Positions 1 to 9,461 of a DNA stretch of 60,669 nucleotides are shown here, in pieces. Both the position numbers and the translations under genes were made by a program. The stretch's first letter is position 1. The number at the start of each line of letters is the position of its first letter. The notes below the pieces were generated by a model. The model saw only the letters and a program-made list of their open reading frames with translations. It did no database searches and was not told the DNA's origin. The DNA comes from an uncultured Ignavibacteria bacterium (GTDB lineage Bacteria > Bacteroidota > Ignavibacteria > Tepidaquicellales > Tepidaquicellaceae), in assembly GCA_937974175.1 (NCBI GenBank), contig CALJIG010000114.1, positions 1 to 60,669 of the forward strand, given 5' to 3'.

Positions 1-138
1 TCAAAAACCCGTCAAGATGGAAAATTTTTCAAATGCGATATTGTAAAAACAACAATAGGAAAATGGAAACCCGTCAGAGATTATCAGATGAGTGGAAGAT
101 TGGATTCCCGCTTAGCGGGAATGACTTTTAGCATATAA
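1..138 (+). CDS. possible 3' end of a gene entering from the left edge
   Basis: Frame 1 is open from the first base to a TAA at 136-138, giving about 45 residues that include the stretches DGKFFKCDIVKTT and KWKPVRDYQM. The last part of the frame is the translation of a palindromic repeat at 104-122. No family is recognised. It may be the tail of a real gene that has read into a repeat, or chance open frame. The upstream sequence is needed to decide. Confidence 0.25.
   Translation, partial: SKTRQDGKFFKCDIVKTTIGKWKPVRDYQMSGRLDSRLAGMTFSI
104..122. repeat. short perfect inverted repeat (8-bp arms, 3-nt loop)
   Basis: ATTCCCGC, TTA, GCGGGAAT. It has no T-run and is not clearly a terminator. Similar CCCGCT..CGGGA hairpins occur at 55899-55914, so it may be a copy of a dispersed palindromic element. 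Confidence 0.5.
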
Positions 139-142
139 ACAA

Positions 143-168
143 AAAGGCGCAAATAAATTTGCGCCTTT
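143..168 (-). terminator. rho-independent terminator of the tRNA-fMet transcript
   Basis: A perfect 11-bp stem (143-153 with 158-168, loop TAAA) is followed on the minus strand by TTTTTGTTTA. It lies 7 nt past the tRNA 3' end. Confidence 0.85.
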
Positions 169-174
169 GCTTTG

Positions 175-247
<73 letters not shown>

Positions 248-257
248 ATGTATTTAC

Positions 258-286
258 AATATAGTCATTTATTATGAGACGTTCAA
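258..286 (-). promoter_or_regulatory. sigma70-like promoter of tRNA-fMet
   Basis: On the minus strand a -35 box TTGAAC (281-286) and a -10 box TATATT (258-263) are separated by exactly 17 nt. The -10 box ends 10 nt before tRNA base 1. The tRNA at 43295 has the same architecture. Confidence 0.7.
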
Positions 287-329
287 TCCCATATTTTAAC
301 TTATTTTAAGCTTTTTAAGTTATTGTGAG

Positions 330-2147
330 TTATTTTAATAAAACCATTCGTTTCGTATCTGAAAAGCTGTTCGTTTTAATGCGGTAGAAATAAACTCCGC
401 TGGTTAAATTAGCGCCGTTAAATGTATATGTTTGAATTCCTGCAGCCTGGTTCAATTTTACTTCTTCCTGAACTGTCTGACCAAGCATATTAATAATTGA
501 TATTTTTACATCACTTTGCTCAGGCAGGTCATATTTTATTGTAGTAACAGGATTAAAAGGGTTCGGATAATTCTGATATAAATTGAATGTAAGCGGTACT
601 CCGTTATTCGGAAGCGGATTCCATGAATCTCTAAAAGCTCTGTAGCTTACCTGCCCTGCCGGCAGAGACATTTCAAATACTATTTCACCGGATGGTGTTA
701 CTTCGGTTACGGAGGGAGTTCCTGCTCCCCAACCGATAATTGTATTGCCGTTATCAAGTCTTTCCGCATAGCCCATTGCAAACCCAAAAATAGGAGGATT
801 ATTTACGTATTCCCATACTTTTGTAGCAATTAAGCGGGTTTGATCTAAACGGTATTCTAAAACTCGTGAAAAAGGAGCAGCATTTCTGCCATGTATAGGG
901 TCAATCGGTTCATAAAAGTTTCCGTTATCGAATATTGTAATATTTCCGTTTGGAAGCTCACGAATGGCATGCTGGTGAGAGAAATAATGAGTCTCATTTT
1001 CAAAGGCAAACTGGTTTCTTTTTCCGCCAAGCCTCCAGATAATGTTTCCTGTGCTTCTGTTAATCTTGGTTATTTCATCCATGTGCCTGGAAGAAATCAA
1101 GATGTTGCCGTCGCTGCAAAGCTCGATAGCATTGCCATGGGCATAATCGATTTCATGCTCTGTAAAATTTATATGTTTCGCATCTAATATGTCAAAATAG
1201 TCCCAGCTTCTCCATTGGAAGATTACGTTTTTGTTCTCATCAAGCTCCTGAATTATGAGTCCGATGACAACTGCATTTGAATCACCATGAGATACAAGAC
1301 CGGCCATATTTACTCTTTGGGGGTCGTAGCTCATCATGAAGGAATGTCCGTTTTCAAAAAGAAGTAGTTCATGTAAATCAGTCGGATATCCGTTGCCGCA
1401 TTCAAAGCTGTCTATAATCTGATATCTTGAATTCATCTCATAAAACTTTTGAGTTCTGGCAGCAAAATAAGTCAGGTTTCCGTTCGGCTGTCTTTTAAAA
1501 TCATAAGCCGCTGTATCAAGTTCTTTATAATAAACAGGTGTACCTGAGTTATCGACAATCATTAAATAATATCCTGCTGTCATTGGTCCTCCAATTGCGA
1601 AATTACTAAGGAATGTATAACCCGGACTTGGGCTGACATCATTAGTTACATTTAATTGAGGGAAATTTGCCGGCAAATCAGAAGGCGCTTTACTTAAAAA
1701 AGGAGGGAGTGTTTTAGATTTATATTCCCCTGCTTCATTAAATTCTCTTTTCAGTATTTCTACTGAAGAAACCGGAATTGATTCCTTTTCCGTTTCAAAA
1801 GTAAAGTTGATTGGCTCTGAAAAATCTGATTGTGTTTTTAAAGGACTGATTTTAACGCTTACAGTTTCTGAATATTGAAATGTTTCTTTAGGAGTAAAAA
1901 TTATAGTAAAACCATCGCTGCTGATTTTAGCATCGCATTTATGAAGACCTGACTTGCTTCCTGAAATTGATATAGAGCTATTTTTCAACGCGCTCTTATC
2001 AGGCTTTGAAGTAAATCTCAGAATAACAGATGAAGAAGTTTTAATGAATTTTGAATTTGGCTGCGGTGATAAAAATTGTATATCCGTTTTAGCCAAAGTA
2101 ATTTGAAAAAAGACAAAGAAGAAGAAAAACAGTAACTTTACTTTCAT
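330..2147 (-). CDS. secreted arylsulfotransferase-like protein with T9SS sorting domain
   Basis: A 605-residue protein with an N-terminal signal peptide (hydrophobic stretch to about residue 19). Residues about 22-120 look like a Big_5/Ig-like domain. Residues about 165-500 match the ASST (Arylsulfotrans) beta-propeller family, with repeats of the type PNGN and His-bearing segments such as DLHELLLFENG, AHGNAIEL and FSHQHAIRELPNG. The last 85 residues are a type A T9SS sorting domain (NYPNPFNPVTTIKYDLP, then a GVYFYRI..KRMVLLK ending). The family transfers sulfate between aryl donors and acceptors. The catalytic His was not pinned down, so activity is inferred. It is probably exported through T9SS and anchored at the surface. 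It is a stand-alone gene divergent from ferritin. Confidence 0.85.
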   Translation of the reverse strand: MKVKLLFFFFFVFFQITLAKTDIQFLSPQPNSKFIKTSSSVILRFTSKPDKSALKNSSISISGSKSGLHKCDAKISSDGFTIIFTPKETFQYSETVSVKISPLKTQSDFSEPINFTFETEKESIPVSSVEILKREFNEAGEYKSKTLPPFLSKAPSDLPANFPQLNVTNDVSPSPGYTFLSNFAIGGPMTAGYYLMIVDNSGTPVYYKELDTAAYDFKRQPNGNLTYFAARTQKFYEMNSRYQIIDSFECGNGYPTDLHELLLFENGHSFMMSYDPQRVNMAGLVSHGDSNAVVIGLIIQELDENKNVIFQWRSWDYFDILDAKHINFTEHEIDYAHGNAIELCSDGNILISSRHMDEITKINRSTGNIIWRLGGKRNQFAFENETHYFSHQHAIRELPNGNITIFDNGNFYEPIDPIHGRNAAPFSRVLEYRLDQTRLIATKVWEYVNNPPIFGFAMGYAERLDNGNTIIGWGAGTPSVTEVTPSGEIVFEMSLPAGQVSYRAFRDSWNPLPNNGVPLTFNLYQNYPNPFNPVTTIKYDLPEQSDVKISIINMLGQTVQEEVKLNQAAGIQTYTFNGANLTSGVYFYRIKTNSFSDTKRMVLLK

Positions 2148-2402
2148 TTGGTGAATCCTATTTTAGTTTCTACTTATGGGGGGCAAATAGCATTAGACAA
2201 GTAAAACTTGAGAAGGTTTAATTGCGGTAACTTTTTGCTAAATCTCGTTAAATTTAAAATAAAAACATAATGAAATTAATTCAAGCTATATAAACTAATA
2301 AACTATGGGACTAATAAATTTTCGGCAAGAAAAATTATTGGGATTATTTAATCTAATTGAGATATATTTAAATGACCCCACAACATAAATTAATCAATCA
2401 AT

Positions 2403-2954
2403 ATGGATACAAACAGACTTTCAGCTAAAATGGCTGAAGCATTAAACAGTCAAATGACTAAAGAGGCTCATGCTGCCCAGATTTATTTATCTTATGCTGC
2501 ATGGGCAGATAGCGAAGGCTACGGAGGAATTGCAAATTTTCTTTTCAGGCATGCGCACGAAGAAAGAAATCACATGATGAAAATACTGGAATATATTTTA
2601 ATGAGAGGAGCTAAGGCAAAAGTATCTGCCGTGCCTGCTCCTGACTCTGACCCGACAAGTGTAAATGACTGCTTTGAAAAAGTTTTCAAGCAGGAAGTAA
2701 GTAATACCGAAGCTATTTATAACTTAGTCAATTTGAGTTTTGAAGAGAAGGACTGGGCAACGTGGAATTTTATGCAATGGTTTGTAAAGGAACAAACTGA
2801 AGAAGAAACTCTTGCATTAAACTTACTTGATAAAGTAAAAATTGCAGGCGGTGAAAAAGCTCCGGATACAGCTTTATATACATTGGATAAAGATCTGGCA
2901 ACTACTCCCGATGATGCAAGGTTGGCTCAGGAAGTTACGGAAGAAAATCCTTAA
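2403..2954 (+). CDS. ftnA: non-heme ferritin
   Basis: At 183 residues this is the usual bacterial ferritin length. Ferroxidase-site residues are visible: E21 and Y28 on helix A and the E54-xx-H57 pair (HEERNH) on helix B, followed by the acid-rich helices C and D (SFEEKDW, KEQTEEETLAL). It stores iron in the cytoplasm by oxidising Fe(II) and mineralising it inside a 24-mer. It is monocistronic: a 255-bp divergent region lies upstream and a strong hairpin lies 12 bp after the stop. That upstream region is AT-rich and I could not assign a convincing promoter or Fur box in it. Confidence 0.95.
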   Translation: MDTNRLSAKMAEALNSQMTKEAHAAQIYLSYAAWADSEGYGGIANFLFRHAHEERNHMMKILEYILMRGAKAKVSAVPAPDSDPTSVNDCFEKVFKQEVSNTEAIYNLVNLSFEEKDWATWNFMQWFVKEQTEEETLALNLLDKVKIAGGEKAPDTALYTLDKDLATTPDDARLAQEVTEENP

Positions 2955-2966
2955 TACTATAAACAA

Positions 2967-2994
2967 AAAGGGAAGATATAAATATCTTCCCTTT
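2967..2994. terminator. bidirectional rho-independent terminator
   Basis: A perfect 12-bp stem (AAAGGGAAGATA, loop TAAA, TATCTTCCCTTT) sits between the convergent ferritin and serine hydrolase genes. The A/T ends of the stem provide U-runs in both directions. Confidence 0.8.
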
Positions 2995-3023
2995 CATTAT
3001 TAAAATATTAAAATTTATTCAGA

Positions 3024-4484
3024 TTATTTTACAAGCATCATTTTCTTTGTCTGAGAAAAATCCCCTGCTTGTATTTTATAATAATACATTCCGCTGGTAA
3101 CTGATGAAGCATTGAATTCCGTTTCGTATATGCCTGCACTCAGGCTTTGATTTACAAGTACCTGTACTTCTTTACCGAGCTGATCGAATACTGTAATTTT
3201 TACGAGTGATGCATTTGGCAATTCAAACTTAATCTTTGTTGATGGATTAAATGGGTTTGGGTAGTTCTGCTGCAGATTAAATCTTTGCGGAACAGTAGTA
3301 TTAATCTGATGAACTCCGACACTGTAATTCGGATAAATGAAACTTAAAAGCTCCTGTGAAAAATTCTGTATCTTAACTGAATTTTCATAGCTGGCTGTGG
3401 TTCCGGAATTTGTTAATATAACAACACCCCCTTTTGATAGATTTGAAGAATCTGTATAGAAAGCAATAAAGCTGTTATATCCGGGTGTTCCTCCATCCTT
3501 TGCAATTACCCAAGGCAAAGTTGGAATGTGGTTCATGTGATGCTGCTGCCACGCCATTCCCTGCCATGAGTTAAGCTGCCCCTGTATTGGTTTTATCCGC
3601 TTATGCATAGTATCTGCAAGCGGATTTAAAGTAGAGTTCAGCATCTTCATCTGAAATTCCATGTAGCGTGTCATATCTTTTATTGTGGAACGAATTGCTC
3701 CCGCTCCGTCAAATGCCGGCCAGGTGGATTTATTAGAATCTGCGAGCACCCAGTTCGAACCGTTCTTTACATAGCCGCGCGCCGAGCGGGAAATCATATC
3801 TGGAGTCCGGGTTATTTTTGTGCTCGTCATTCCTAATGAATCGGTAATCCATTGAGTAAATAACTGCTCAATAGAATCACGCCCTGCTTTCTTTGTTAAC
3901 CCTGTTGCCAAAGTTGCGAAACCAAGATTGGAGTAGCTCCATAGTGAATCCGGCTTCCACATCAAATGACAGGTATCAAGATATGAGAACATTTTGGAAA
4001 GGGTGTATGGATAAAATGTATTATCAGGTGAATCAACTAAGCCTGCGTAGTGAGTAACAAGGTCTAATACAGTTATAAAGGTTGTATCGTTACCGTTTAT
4101 CCAATATGGTATTGAAATAGTATCAGATAAGTATGATTGTATTCTGTCGTTTCTCTTAATAAGATTATTTCTAAGCATGTGTGCCATAACCATAGCCGTG
4201 AAAGTTTTTGTTACTGAGCCGATCTGGTAAACGGTAGTACTATCCGGAGCTGCATGAGTGGTTCTGTTTTTTTCGCCTAAGTGATAGTACTTCTTAATGA
4301 GAACTCCTGTCTGCGGATTTTTAATTATAACTCCGATGGAAGTGCCGATTGTTGTATCCATCTGGTTCTTCTTTATTAAAGAATCAATGGCATGATCTAA
4401 TAACGCAGTCTGAGCAGTGGAAATATGAGCTGTTAGTAATACTAAAATCAGCGTAAGAAATAATAAAAAGGGGAATTTTTTCAT
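3024..4484 (-). CDS. secreted serine hydrolase (class C beta-lactamase/DD-peptidase fold) with T9SS sorting domain
   Basis: A 486-residue protein with a signal peptide (probable cleavage after STAQ, residue 25). The serine beta-lactamase-like family motifs are present: S90-V-T-K93 (SxxK nucleophile), Y184-S-N186 (YxN) and a KDGGTPGY segment in place of the KTG/HTG box. The C-terminal about 85 residues form a T9SS type A domain (NYPNPFNPSTKIKFELP to TKKMMLVK). Family members are DD-peptidases, esterases or aminopeptidases. The substrate cannot be read from sequence, but the intact triad of motifs suggests an active enzyme displayed on the cell surface. The gene is divergent from the kelch-like cargo gene across a 200-bp spacer. 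Confidence 0.9.
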   Translation of the reverse strand: MKKFPFLLFLTLILVLLTAHISTAQTALLDHAIDSLIKKNQMDTTIGTSIGVIIKNPQTGVLIKKYYHLGEKNRTTHAAPDSTTVYQIGSVTKTFTAMVMAHMLRNNLIKRNDRIQSYLSDTISIPYWINGNDTTFITVLDLVTHYAGLVDSPDNTFYPYTLSKMFSYLDTCHLMWKPDSLWSYSNLGFATLATGLTKKAGRDSIEQLFTQWITDSLGMTSTKITRTPDMISRSARGYVKNGSNWVLADSNKSTWPAFDGAGAIRSTIKDMTRYMEFQMKMLNSTLNPLADTMHKRIKPIQGQLNSWQGMAWQQHHMNHIPTLPWVIAKDGGTPGYNSFIAFYTDSSNLSKGGVVILTNSGTTASYENSVKIQNFSQELLSFIYPNYSVGVHQINTTVPQRFNLQQNYPNPFNPSTKIKFELPNASLVKITVFDQLGKEVQVLVNQSLSAGIYETEFNASSVTSGMYYYKIQAGDFSQTKKMMLVK

Positions 4485-4684
4485 GGCTAAAAATTATGTT
4501 GTTTGCATCAAAAGTATTGAAAATAACTATTTATATCTTAAGTGTCAGCAGTATTAAGTGTTTTTATCCAAGGACTTTTTTCGGTTGAAATTTTACTACC
4601 ATTGAGTTAACTTGCACAATCTATTTAATACTTCTCTCACCCCTCTGCTTTAATAATCATTTCTTTAATCAAAACATCTCTCTT

Positions 4685-6001
4685 ATGAAGAAAAAAATCT
4701 TACCTCTTTTTATTTTAACGCTATCCCTTTTAATTTTTTCCGGTTATTATTTAATTATTCCGCCTCTTATTCCTCTTTGGTCAACAGGAGCAAATATCAT
4801 TAAACCTGTTCGCGCCGGTAATACTGCCTCTTACTCAAAGAACGGCGAAGGCTGGCTCTACATTGTTTCCGGAAGAGACCAGAATGAAGCAATAACAAAA
4901 ACCGTACAGCGTTACAAAGTTAGTACGAATACATGGGATACAGTTGCTCCCCACCCAACAGGACTTCTTGGCGGAGCAACGGCAACCGTAAAAGACACTT
5001 TGTATGTAATCGGCGGTGTTATAAATCCGCCCGGAGCAGGGCTGACAACAGTAGCCAAATACAATATCACATCCGATTCATGGTCAACCGGCGCTCCCTG
5101 CCCTATTGCAATTGTCGATGCAAAAGCTGTCTCATATCAGGATAGCTTAATTTATATTGCCGGAGGATTTGCAAGTGTAAGCGGCGTACCTCTTTACGTT
5201 TATAACACTATCTCAGGTACATGGCGCGAAGCAACAACTTTCTCAACGACTAGCAAAAGAAACTTTGGCGGCTTTGCTATATCAGGTGATACTTTAGTCT
5301 ATATGTGCGGCACTGAATCTTTCGGCTCAGGCACATATTATGACAGTATTCATGTTGGTGTAATAAGCCAGAGCAACAGGTCCGTTATATCATGGACTCG
5401 CGGCGCGCAGTTTCCCGGGCAAACTCGTACATTCTTCGATGCAAACTCATGGGGAAACCGCGGAATTATAATGACCGGCGGCAGCACCGATAACACATTT
5501 AACACTTCTTCCAAAGAATGTTATACTTTCAGTCCCGCAAGAAATTTATGGACGAGACTGCCTGATAAACCCACTTCATGGCTTACGGGACAAAGCGGAA
5601 GCGTAAAGCTAAATAACAACATCTGGAAATTAATCTGTGCAAGCGGATATGCAACAGCTTATTTATCAGTCAATGAAATTCTTTCAGATACTTTACTTGG
5701 TGTGGGGATAAACAATCTGAATGAAGTCCCTGAAAAATTTGCTTTGCATCAGAATTACCCGAACCCTTTTAATCCCGAAACGAAGATAAAATTTTCTATT
5801 CCTGAAAGCTCTTCTTACTCAATAGTAGTTCATAATTCTTTAGGGAAAGAAGTTGCTCAGCTCATTAATACTCATTTACAAAGCGGTACATACGAAGTAA
5901 CTTTCAACGGCAACAATGTACCAAGCGGAGTTTATTTTTATAAGCTTATCAATAACAACAGCAATAAAAGCAGCGTAAGAAAAATGCTTCTGCTTAAATA
6001 G
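4685..6001 (+). CDS. kelch-repeat secreted protein with T9SS sorting domain
   Basis: A 438-residue protein with a long hydrophobic N-terminus (signal peptide or anchor, residues 4-30). Residues about 35-330 hold several kelch-type repeats (LYIVSGR..., LYVIGGV, IYIAGGF, RGIIMTGGS, each followed after about 25 residues by a W such as TNTWDTV, SDSWSTG, SGTWREA, RNLWTRL), predicting a beta-propeller. Residues about 350-438 are a T9SS type A sorting domain (NYPNPFNPETKIKFSIP to VRKMLLLK). The function is unknown, presumably surface binding. It is monocistronic with a terminator just after the stop. Confidence 0.85.
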   Translation: MKKKILPLFILTLSLLIFSGYYLIIPPLIPLWSTGANIIKPVRAGNTASYSKNGEGWLYIVSGRDQNEAITKTVQRYKVSTNTWDTVAPHPTGLLGGATATVKDTLYVIGGVINPPGAGLTTVAKYNITSDSWSTGAPCPIAIVDAKAVSYQDSLIYIAGGFASVSGVPLYVYNTISGTWREATTFSTTSKRNFGGFAISGDTLVYMCGTESFGSGTYYDSIHVGVISQSNRSVISWTRGAQFPGQTRTFFDANSWGNRGIIMTGGSTDNTFNTSSKECYTFSPARNLWTRLPDKPTSWLTGQSGSVKLNNNIWKLICASGYATAYLSVNEILSDTLLGVGINNLNEVPEKFALHQNYPNPFNPETKIKFSIPESSSYSIVVHNSLGKEVAQLINTHLQSGTYEVTFNGNNVPSGVYFYKLINNNSNKSSVRKMLLLK

Positions 6002-6023
6002 TTTAAAGTAAAATTAGAAATGG

Positions 6024-6057
6024 AAAAGGTGCTGAACTTAGCTGCTCAGCACCTTTT
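6024..6057 (+). terminator. rho-independent terminator after the kelch gene
   Basis: A 12-bp stem (AAAAGGTGCTGA with TCAGCACCTTTT, 10-nt loop) is followed by ATTTTT. Confidence 0.85.
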
Positions 6058-6206
6058 ATTTTTCAGAAAGGCTGAAGGTATCCCTTTTTAACCTTTTAAC
6101 TTTGTAACTTTCTTCCAATGTGTCCCTTCCTTTTTAAATTGAATGTCTTTCCCGTAAAAAGTATTTTATAGTTTATTCCAAAAATCTTAAATTTTACTAA
6201 TATATA

Positions 6207-6956
6207 ATGAAAATTATTGTTGGCGTATCACTGGTGCCGGACAGCACGACTAAAGTGAAAATAGGCGCAGATAAAAAAACTATTGATGAAGCAGGTGTGA
6301 GCTATATTTTAAATCCTTATGATGAATTTGCAGTTGAAGAAGCCCTTCAGCTGAAAGAAAAAAACGGCGGAGAAGTTATTGCAATCTCCTTCGGAACAGA
6401 TAAAGCTAAGGAAGCTATCAAAAAAGCATTCCAGATGGGCGCAGAAAAAGGCGTTCTTATTAAATCAGCAACAGCCGATTTTGATACATACACTGCTGCA
6501 AAAAATTTGGCAGATTATATTAAAGGACAAAGTCCTGATTTAGTTTTATTCGGAAAAACTTCAATTGATTTCGACGGACTTTCAGTTCCGGCTATGGTTG
6601 CAGAAATGATAGATTACCCATGCATAAACGTTGTAGTAAAATTGGATATAAACGGAAATGAAATTACTGCCGAAAGAGAAATAGAAGGCGGTAAGGAAAT
6701 AGTTGTTTCAACTCTTCCTGCAGTTATCGGTACTCAAAAAGGAATTAACAACCCAAGATACCCGAATTTAAAAAGCATTATGGCTTCAAAATCAAAACCT
6801 GTTGAGGAAGTCGCACCGACTTATAACGGAAATAAATATGAAGTGACTGAAATGAAGCTGCCGCCTGCAAAATCAGCGGGAAAGATATTCACAAACGGCG
6901 CTGCCGATGTACCTGAGCTTGTGAAATTATTAAGAGAAGAAGCAAAAGTGATTTAA
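6207..6956 (+). CDS. etfB: electron transfer flavoprotein beta subunit
   Basis: 249 residues, typical for EtfB. The N-terminus MKIIVGVSLVPDS and the segment NPYDEFAVEEALQLKE, followed by GEVIAISFGTDKAKEAI, are characteristic of the AMP-binding ETF beta fold, as is the later ERE.EGGKE motif before a conserved proline-rich stretch (NNPRYPNLKSIM). It forms a soluble heterodimer with EtfA, taking electrons from acyl-CoA and related dehydrogenases. etfA starts 55 bp downstream. No bifurcating partner genes are adjacent. The likely quinone-side partner is the Fe-S protein at 12193-14211. Confidence 0.97.
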   Translation: MKIIVGVSLVPDSTTKVKIGADKKTIDEAGVSYILNPYDEFAVEEALQLKEKNGGEVIAISFGTDKAKEAIKKAFQMGAEKGVLIKSATADFDTYTAAKNLADYIKGQSPDLVLFGKTSIDFDGLSVPAMVAEMIDYPCINVVVKLDINGNEITAEREIEGGKEIVVSTLPAVIGTQKGINNPRYPNLKSIMASKSKPVEEVAPTYNGNKYEVTEMKLPPAKSAGKIFTNGAADVPELVKLLREEAKVI

Positions 6957-7011
6957 TTCATTTAAATAAATCACTCAATCAATTTTTTAATTTTAAACAG
7001 AAAATTTTTAT

Positions 7012-8025
7012 ATGTCAAATAAAATATTAGCCTTCGTAGAATCCAAAGACGGAAAATTTAAAAACTCTGCATTTGAAGTTGTAAGCGAAGCAAAAAAATT
7101 ATCAGGTGAGCTCGGATGCGAATTCGAAGTACTTACAATCGGTTCAGGCGTTGATGCTGAAGCAGAAAACTTAGGAAGCTACGGCGCAACTAAAGTATTA
7201 GTTGTTGATTTGAACGACCTGAATGCAAAGAGCAAATTCCCGGGCACACAATACTCACACTCTGCATTTGCAAAAGTAGTTGCCGAAACTGGTTCTCAAA
7301 AAGGAGCAAATATAATTTTAATATCAGGCACAGGACTTGGAAAAGAAATTGCACCTAGAGTCGCAATCAAAACTGACTCTGCATTCTGTCAGGATTGCGT
7401 TGCTCTTCACGTTGATAGCGGAAACATAGTAGCTACAAAACCTGTTTATGCAGGAAAGAGCATGATAGATATGAAATTCAACGGCGATAAAATATTAATA
7501 ACCTTAAGACCAAACGTATTCAAACCAACGAAATCAGGCGATGCAAAAGCAGCAATTGAAAAAGTTGATGTTGGCTCATTAAATATCACTGATAAAGATT
7601 TCAGTTCAGCCGTTAAAGAAGTTGTGGTCAGCAGCGAGAAGCTTGACGTAGCTGAGGCTGATATTATTGTATCAGGCGGACGCGGTTTAAGAGGACCTGA
7701 AAATTTCCATTTAGTAGAAACTCTTGCAGGAGTACTTGGCGCAGCAACAGGAGCATCAAGAGCTGTAGTTGATGCAGGTTGGAGAGGTCACGGCGAACAG
7801 GTCGGACAGACAGGAAAAACAGTATCACCAAGTCTTTACATTGCAGTCGGTATCAGCGGTGCTATTCAGCATTTAGCAGGTATGTCCTCGTCAAAATGTA
7901 TAGTTGCTATCAATAAAGATAAAGATGCACCGATTTTCCAGATTGCAGATTACGGCATGGTCGGTGATGCATTTGAAATTCTTCCTGCTTTAACAGATGA
8001 ATTTAAAAAGGTTTTAGGCAGTTAA
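7012..8025 (+). CDS. etfA: electron transfer flavoprotein alpha subunit
   Basis: 337 residues, close to the family norm. The N-terminal half is the adenine-nucleotide alpha-hydrolase-like domain. The C-terminal FAD-binding domain begins near residue 205 with SGGRGLRGPENFHLVE and carries GASRAVVDAGW, GQTGKTVSPSLYIAVGISG and the final AINKDKDAPIFQIADYG motif, all contacting FAD in this family. It forms an operon with etfB (55 bp). It carries electrons from dehydrogenases to a membrane quinone oxidoreductase. Confidence 0.97.
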   Translation: MSNKILAFVESKDGKFKNSAFEVVSEAKKLSGELGCEFEVLTIGSGVDAEAENLGSYGATKVLVVDLNDLNAKSKFPGTQYSHSAFAKVVAETGSQKGANIILISGTGLGKEIAPRVAIKTDSAFCQDCVALHVDSGNIVATKPVYAGKSMIDMKFNGDKILITLRPNVFKPTKSGDAKAAIEKVDVGSLNITDKDFSSAVKEVVVSSEKLDVAEADIIVSGGRGLRGPENFHLVETLAGVLGAATGASRAVVDAGWRGHGEQVGQTGKTVSPSLYIAVGISGAIQHLAGMSSSKCIVAINKDKDAPIFQIADYGMVGDAFEILPALTDEFKKVLGS

Positions 8026-8122
8026 CAATATTTAGAAAGGATAAAAAATTTTACTGTAATAATTTACTATTATCTGAGAGGAAACTTTTTTAAATTGAAG
8101 CAGTAGAATAAAATAAATAACT

Positions 8123-8791
8123 ATGGATAACGATTCAGATTTCTTACAAGTGGATATTTTCGGTTTATCGCTGACTCCTTACAAGAGCGGCGGCGGCTTT
8201 GCTATTATTTTAAAAGAGACAGGCGGCGACAGAAGATTACCTATAATTATCGGTCAGTTCGAAGCGCAGGCTATAGCATTAGAGCTCGAAGGCAAGAAAC
8301 AGCAAAGACCACTGACACATGACTTATTAAAAGAAGTAATAGAAAATTTCGGATATGCAGTCTCATCGGTCTATATAAGCGAGCTGAAGGATTCAACTTT
8401 CTTCGCAAAGATAAAATTCGATTCAATGAGCGTTGAAGAGCTTGATGCAAGACCTTCAGATGCAATAGCAATTGCACTTAAATTTGCAGCGCCTATTTAT
8501 GTAGCGTCTTCAATTATGGATGAAGTAGGGTTCACACCCGAATTCGAAGATCAGATAACTCCTAAAGATGAAGATTATGAAGGCGGAGAAGATGCAGAAG
8601 CTGAAGATATTGATGATGAAAATGAAGAAGGCAGACTTTTAAAAGAAGATGAAAGCAAAACACTTACTGCAAAAGACAGAAAACTAAAACAGTTAAAAAG
8701 CGAGCTTGACGAAGCTGTAACACAGGAAAATTATGAAAAAGCAGCTCAGTTAAGAGATGCTATTCAGAAACTGGAAATATCAAACAACTAA
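8123..8791 (+). CDS. bifunctional nuclease family (DUF151/BFN) protein with UvrB/UvrC motif
   Basis: 222 residues. The N-terminal about 140 residues match the BFN/DUF151 family (GGDRRLPIIIGQFEAQAIAL, LTHDLLKEV, LDARPSDAIAIALKF). An acidic linker (about 150-180, rich in D and E) leads to a C-terminal UVR-like helical hairpin (LKQLKSELDEAVTQENYEKA). This domain pairing is usual in Bacteroidota and Chlorobiota. Plant and bacterial homologues have reported DNase/RNase activity, but the cellular role is not settled. It lies 97 bp after etfA with no obvious terminator between them. Confidence 0.9.
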   Translation: MDNDSDFLQVDIFGLSLTPYKSGGGFAIILKETGGDRRLPIIIGQFEAQAIALELEGKKQQRPLTHDLLKEVIENFGYAVSSVYISELKDSTFFAKIKFDSMSVEELDARPSDAIAIALKFAAPIYVASSIMDEVGFTPEFEDQITPKDEDYEGGEDAEAEDIDDENEEGRLLKEDESKTLTAKDRKLKQLKSELDEAVTQENYEKAAQLRDAIQKLEISNN

Positions 8792-8823
8792 AAACTTAAT
8801 ACAAACAAAACTAAAAATTAAAT

Positions 8824-9375
8824 TTGAAATCTAGACTCTTATTATTAGCAGTTTTAATATTCACTCTCGGAAATATTTCTTTCGCTCAGAATTTAAACAG
8901 CTTAAAGCTGAACGAAAACAAATCAAAAATTAATTCGCTTGTTCCCGGTTCACCGGTTTCATTGGGCATTCACTTAGGTGTTGCTTCTATTGAAGGTGAA
9001 GCAGGATTTAATGTCGGCGCATTAGCAGAGATCGGCTACGGAAAATTTTCTTTCACTCCGCAAATGAATTACTGGAAATTAAAAAATACAAATAATTTTG
9101 AGCTTTCCGGATTAGGCAGAATAAAGCTTGCACCCGTAGGAGCTGGTTCACCAATTAATCCTTATCTCGATGGCGGGCTTTCAATTAATTTTTATAACGA
9201 TGCCGATAAAAACAACAATACAAGATTAGGAATTGTATTGGGCGGCGGAGTTGAATCTCCTATGCTTTCATCAGGATTTTCTCTTTATGGAGATATAAAA
9301 TATAAATTAATTATCATTAAGGAATCGAATGCATCAGGTGTTGTAGTTAATGTCGGTATAAAATTCCCAATGTAA
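8824..9375 (+). CDS. small outer-membrane beta-barrel protein
   Basis: 183 residues from a TTG start, which places a signal peptide (LLLLAVLIFTLGNISFAQ) directly at the N-terminus. The mature part is made of alternating Gly/aromatic beta-strands (VGALAEIGYGKFSFTPQMNYW, NPYLDGGLSINFYND, SGFSLYGDIKYKLIII) and ends in a strand KFPM, as in small OmpA/OmpW-like 8-stranded barrels. No specific function is recognised. It follows the DUF151 gene by 32 bp and is closed by a terminator at 9399. Confidence 0.7.
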   Translation: MKSRLLLLAVLIFTLGNISFAQNLNSLKLNENKSKINSLVPGSPVSLGIHLGVASIEGEAGFNVGALAEIGYGKFSFTPQMNYWKLKNTNNFELSGLGRIKLAPVGAGSPINPYLDGGLSINFYNDADKNNNTRLGIVLGGGVESPMLSSGFSLYGDIKYKLIIIKESNASGVVVNVGIKFPM

Positions 9376-9398
9376 TTCAAACCGTTTTTTTAATATAC

Positions 9399-9428
9399 AC
9401 AGCGTAAAGGTTAACTCTTTTACGCTGT
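9399..9428 (+). terminator. rho-independent terminator after the small barrel gene
   Basis: A 10-bp stem (ACAGCGTAAA with TTTACGCTGT) is followed by TTTTGTTTT. coaX starts only 33 bp later, so coaX either has a promoter overlapping this site or depends on read-through. Confidence 0.75.
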
Positions 9429-9461
9429 TTTTGTTTTAAACAGAACCATATAAAAATTTAT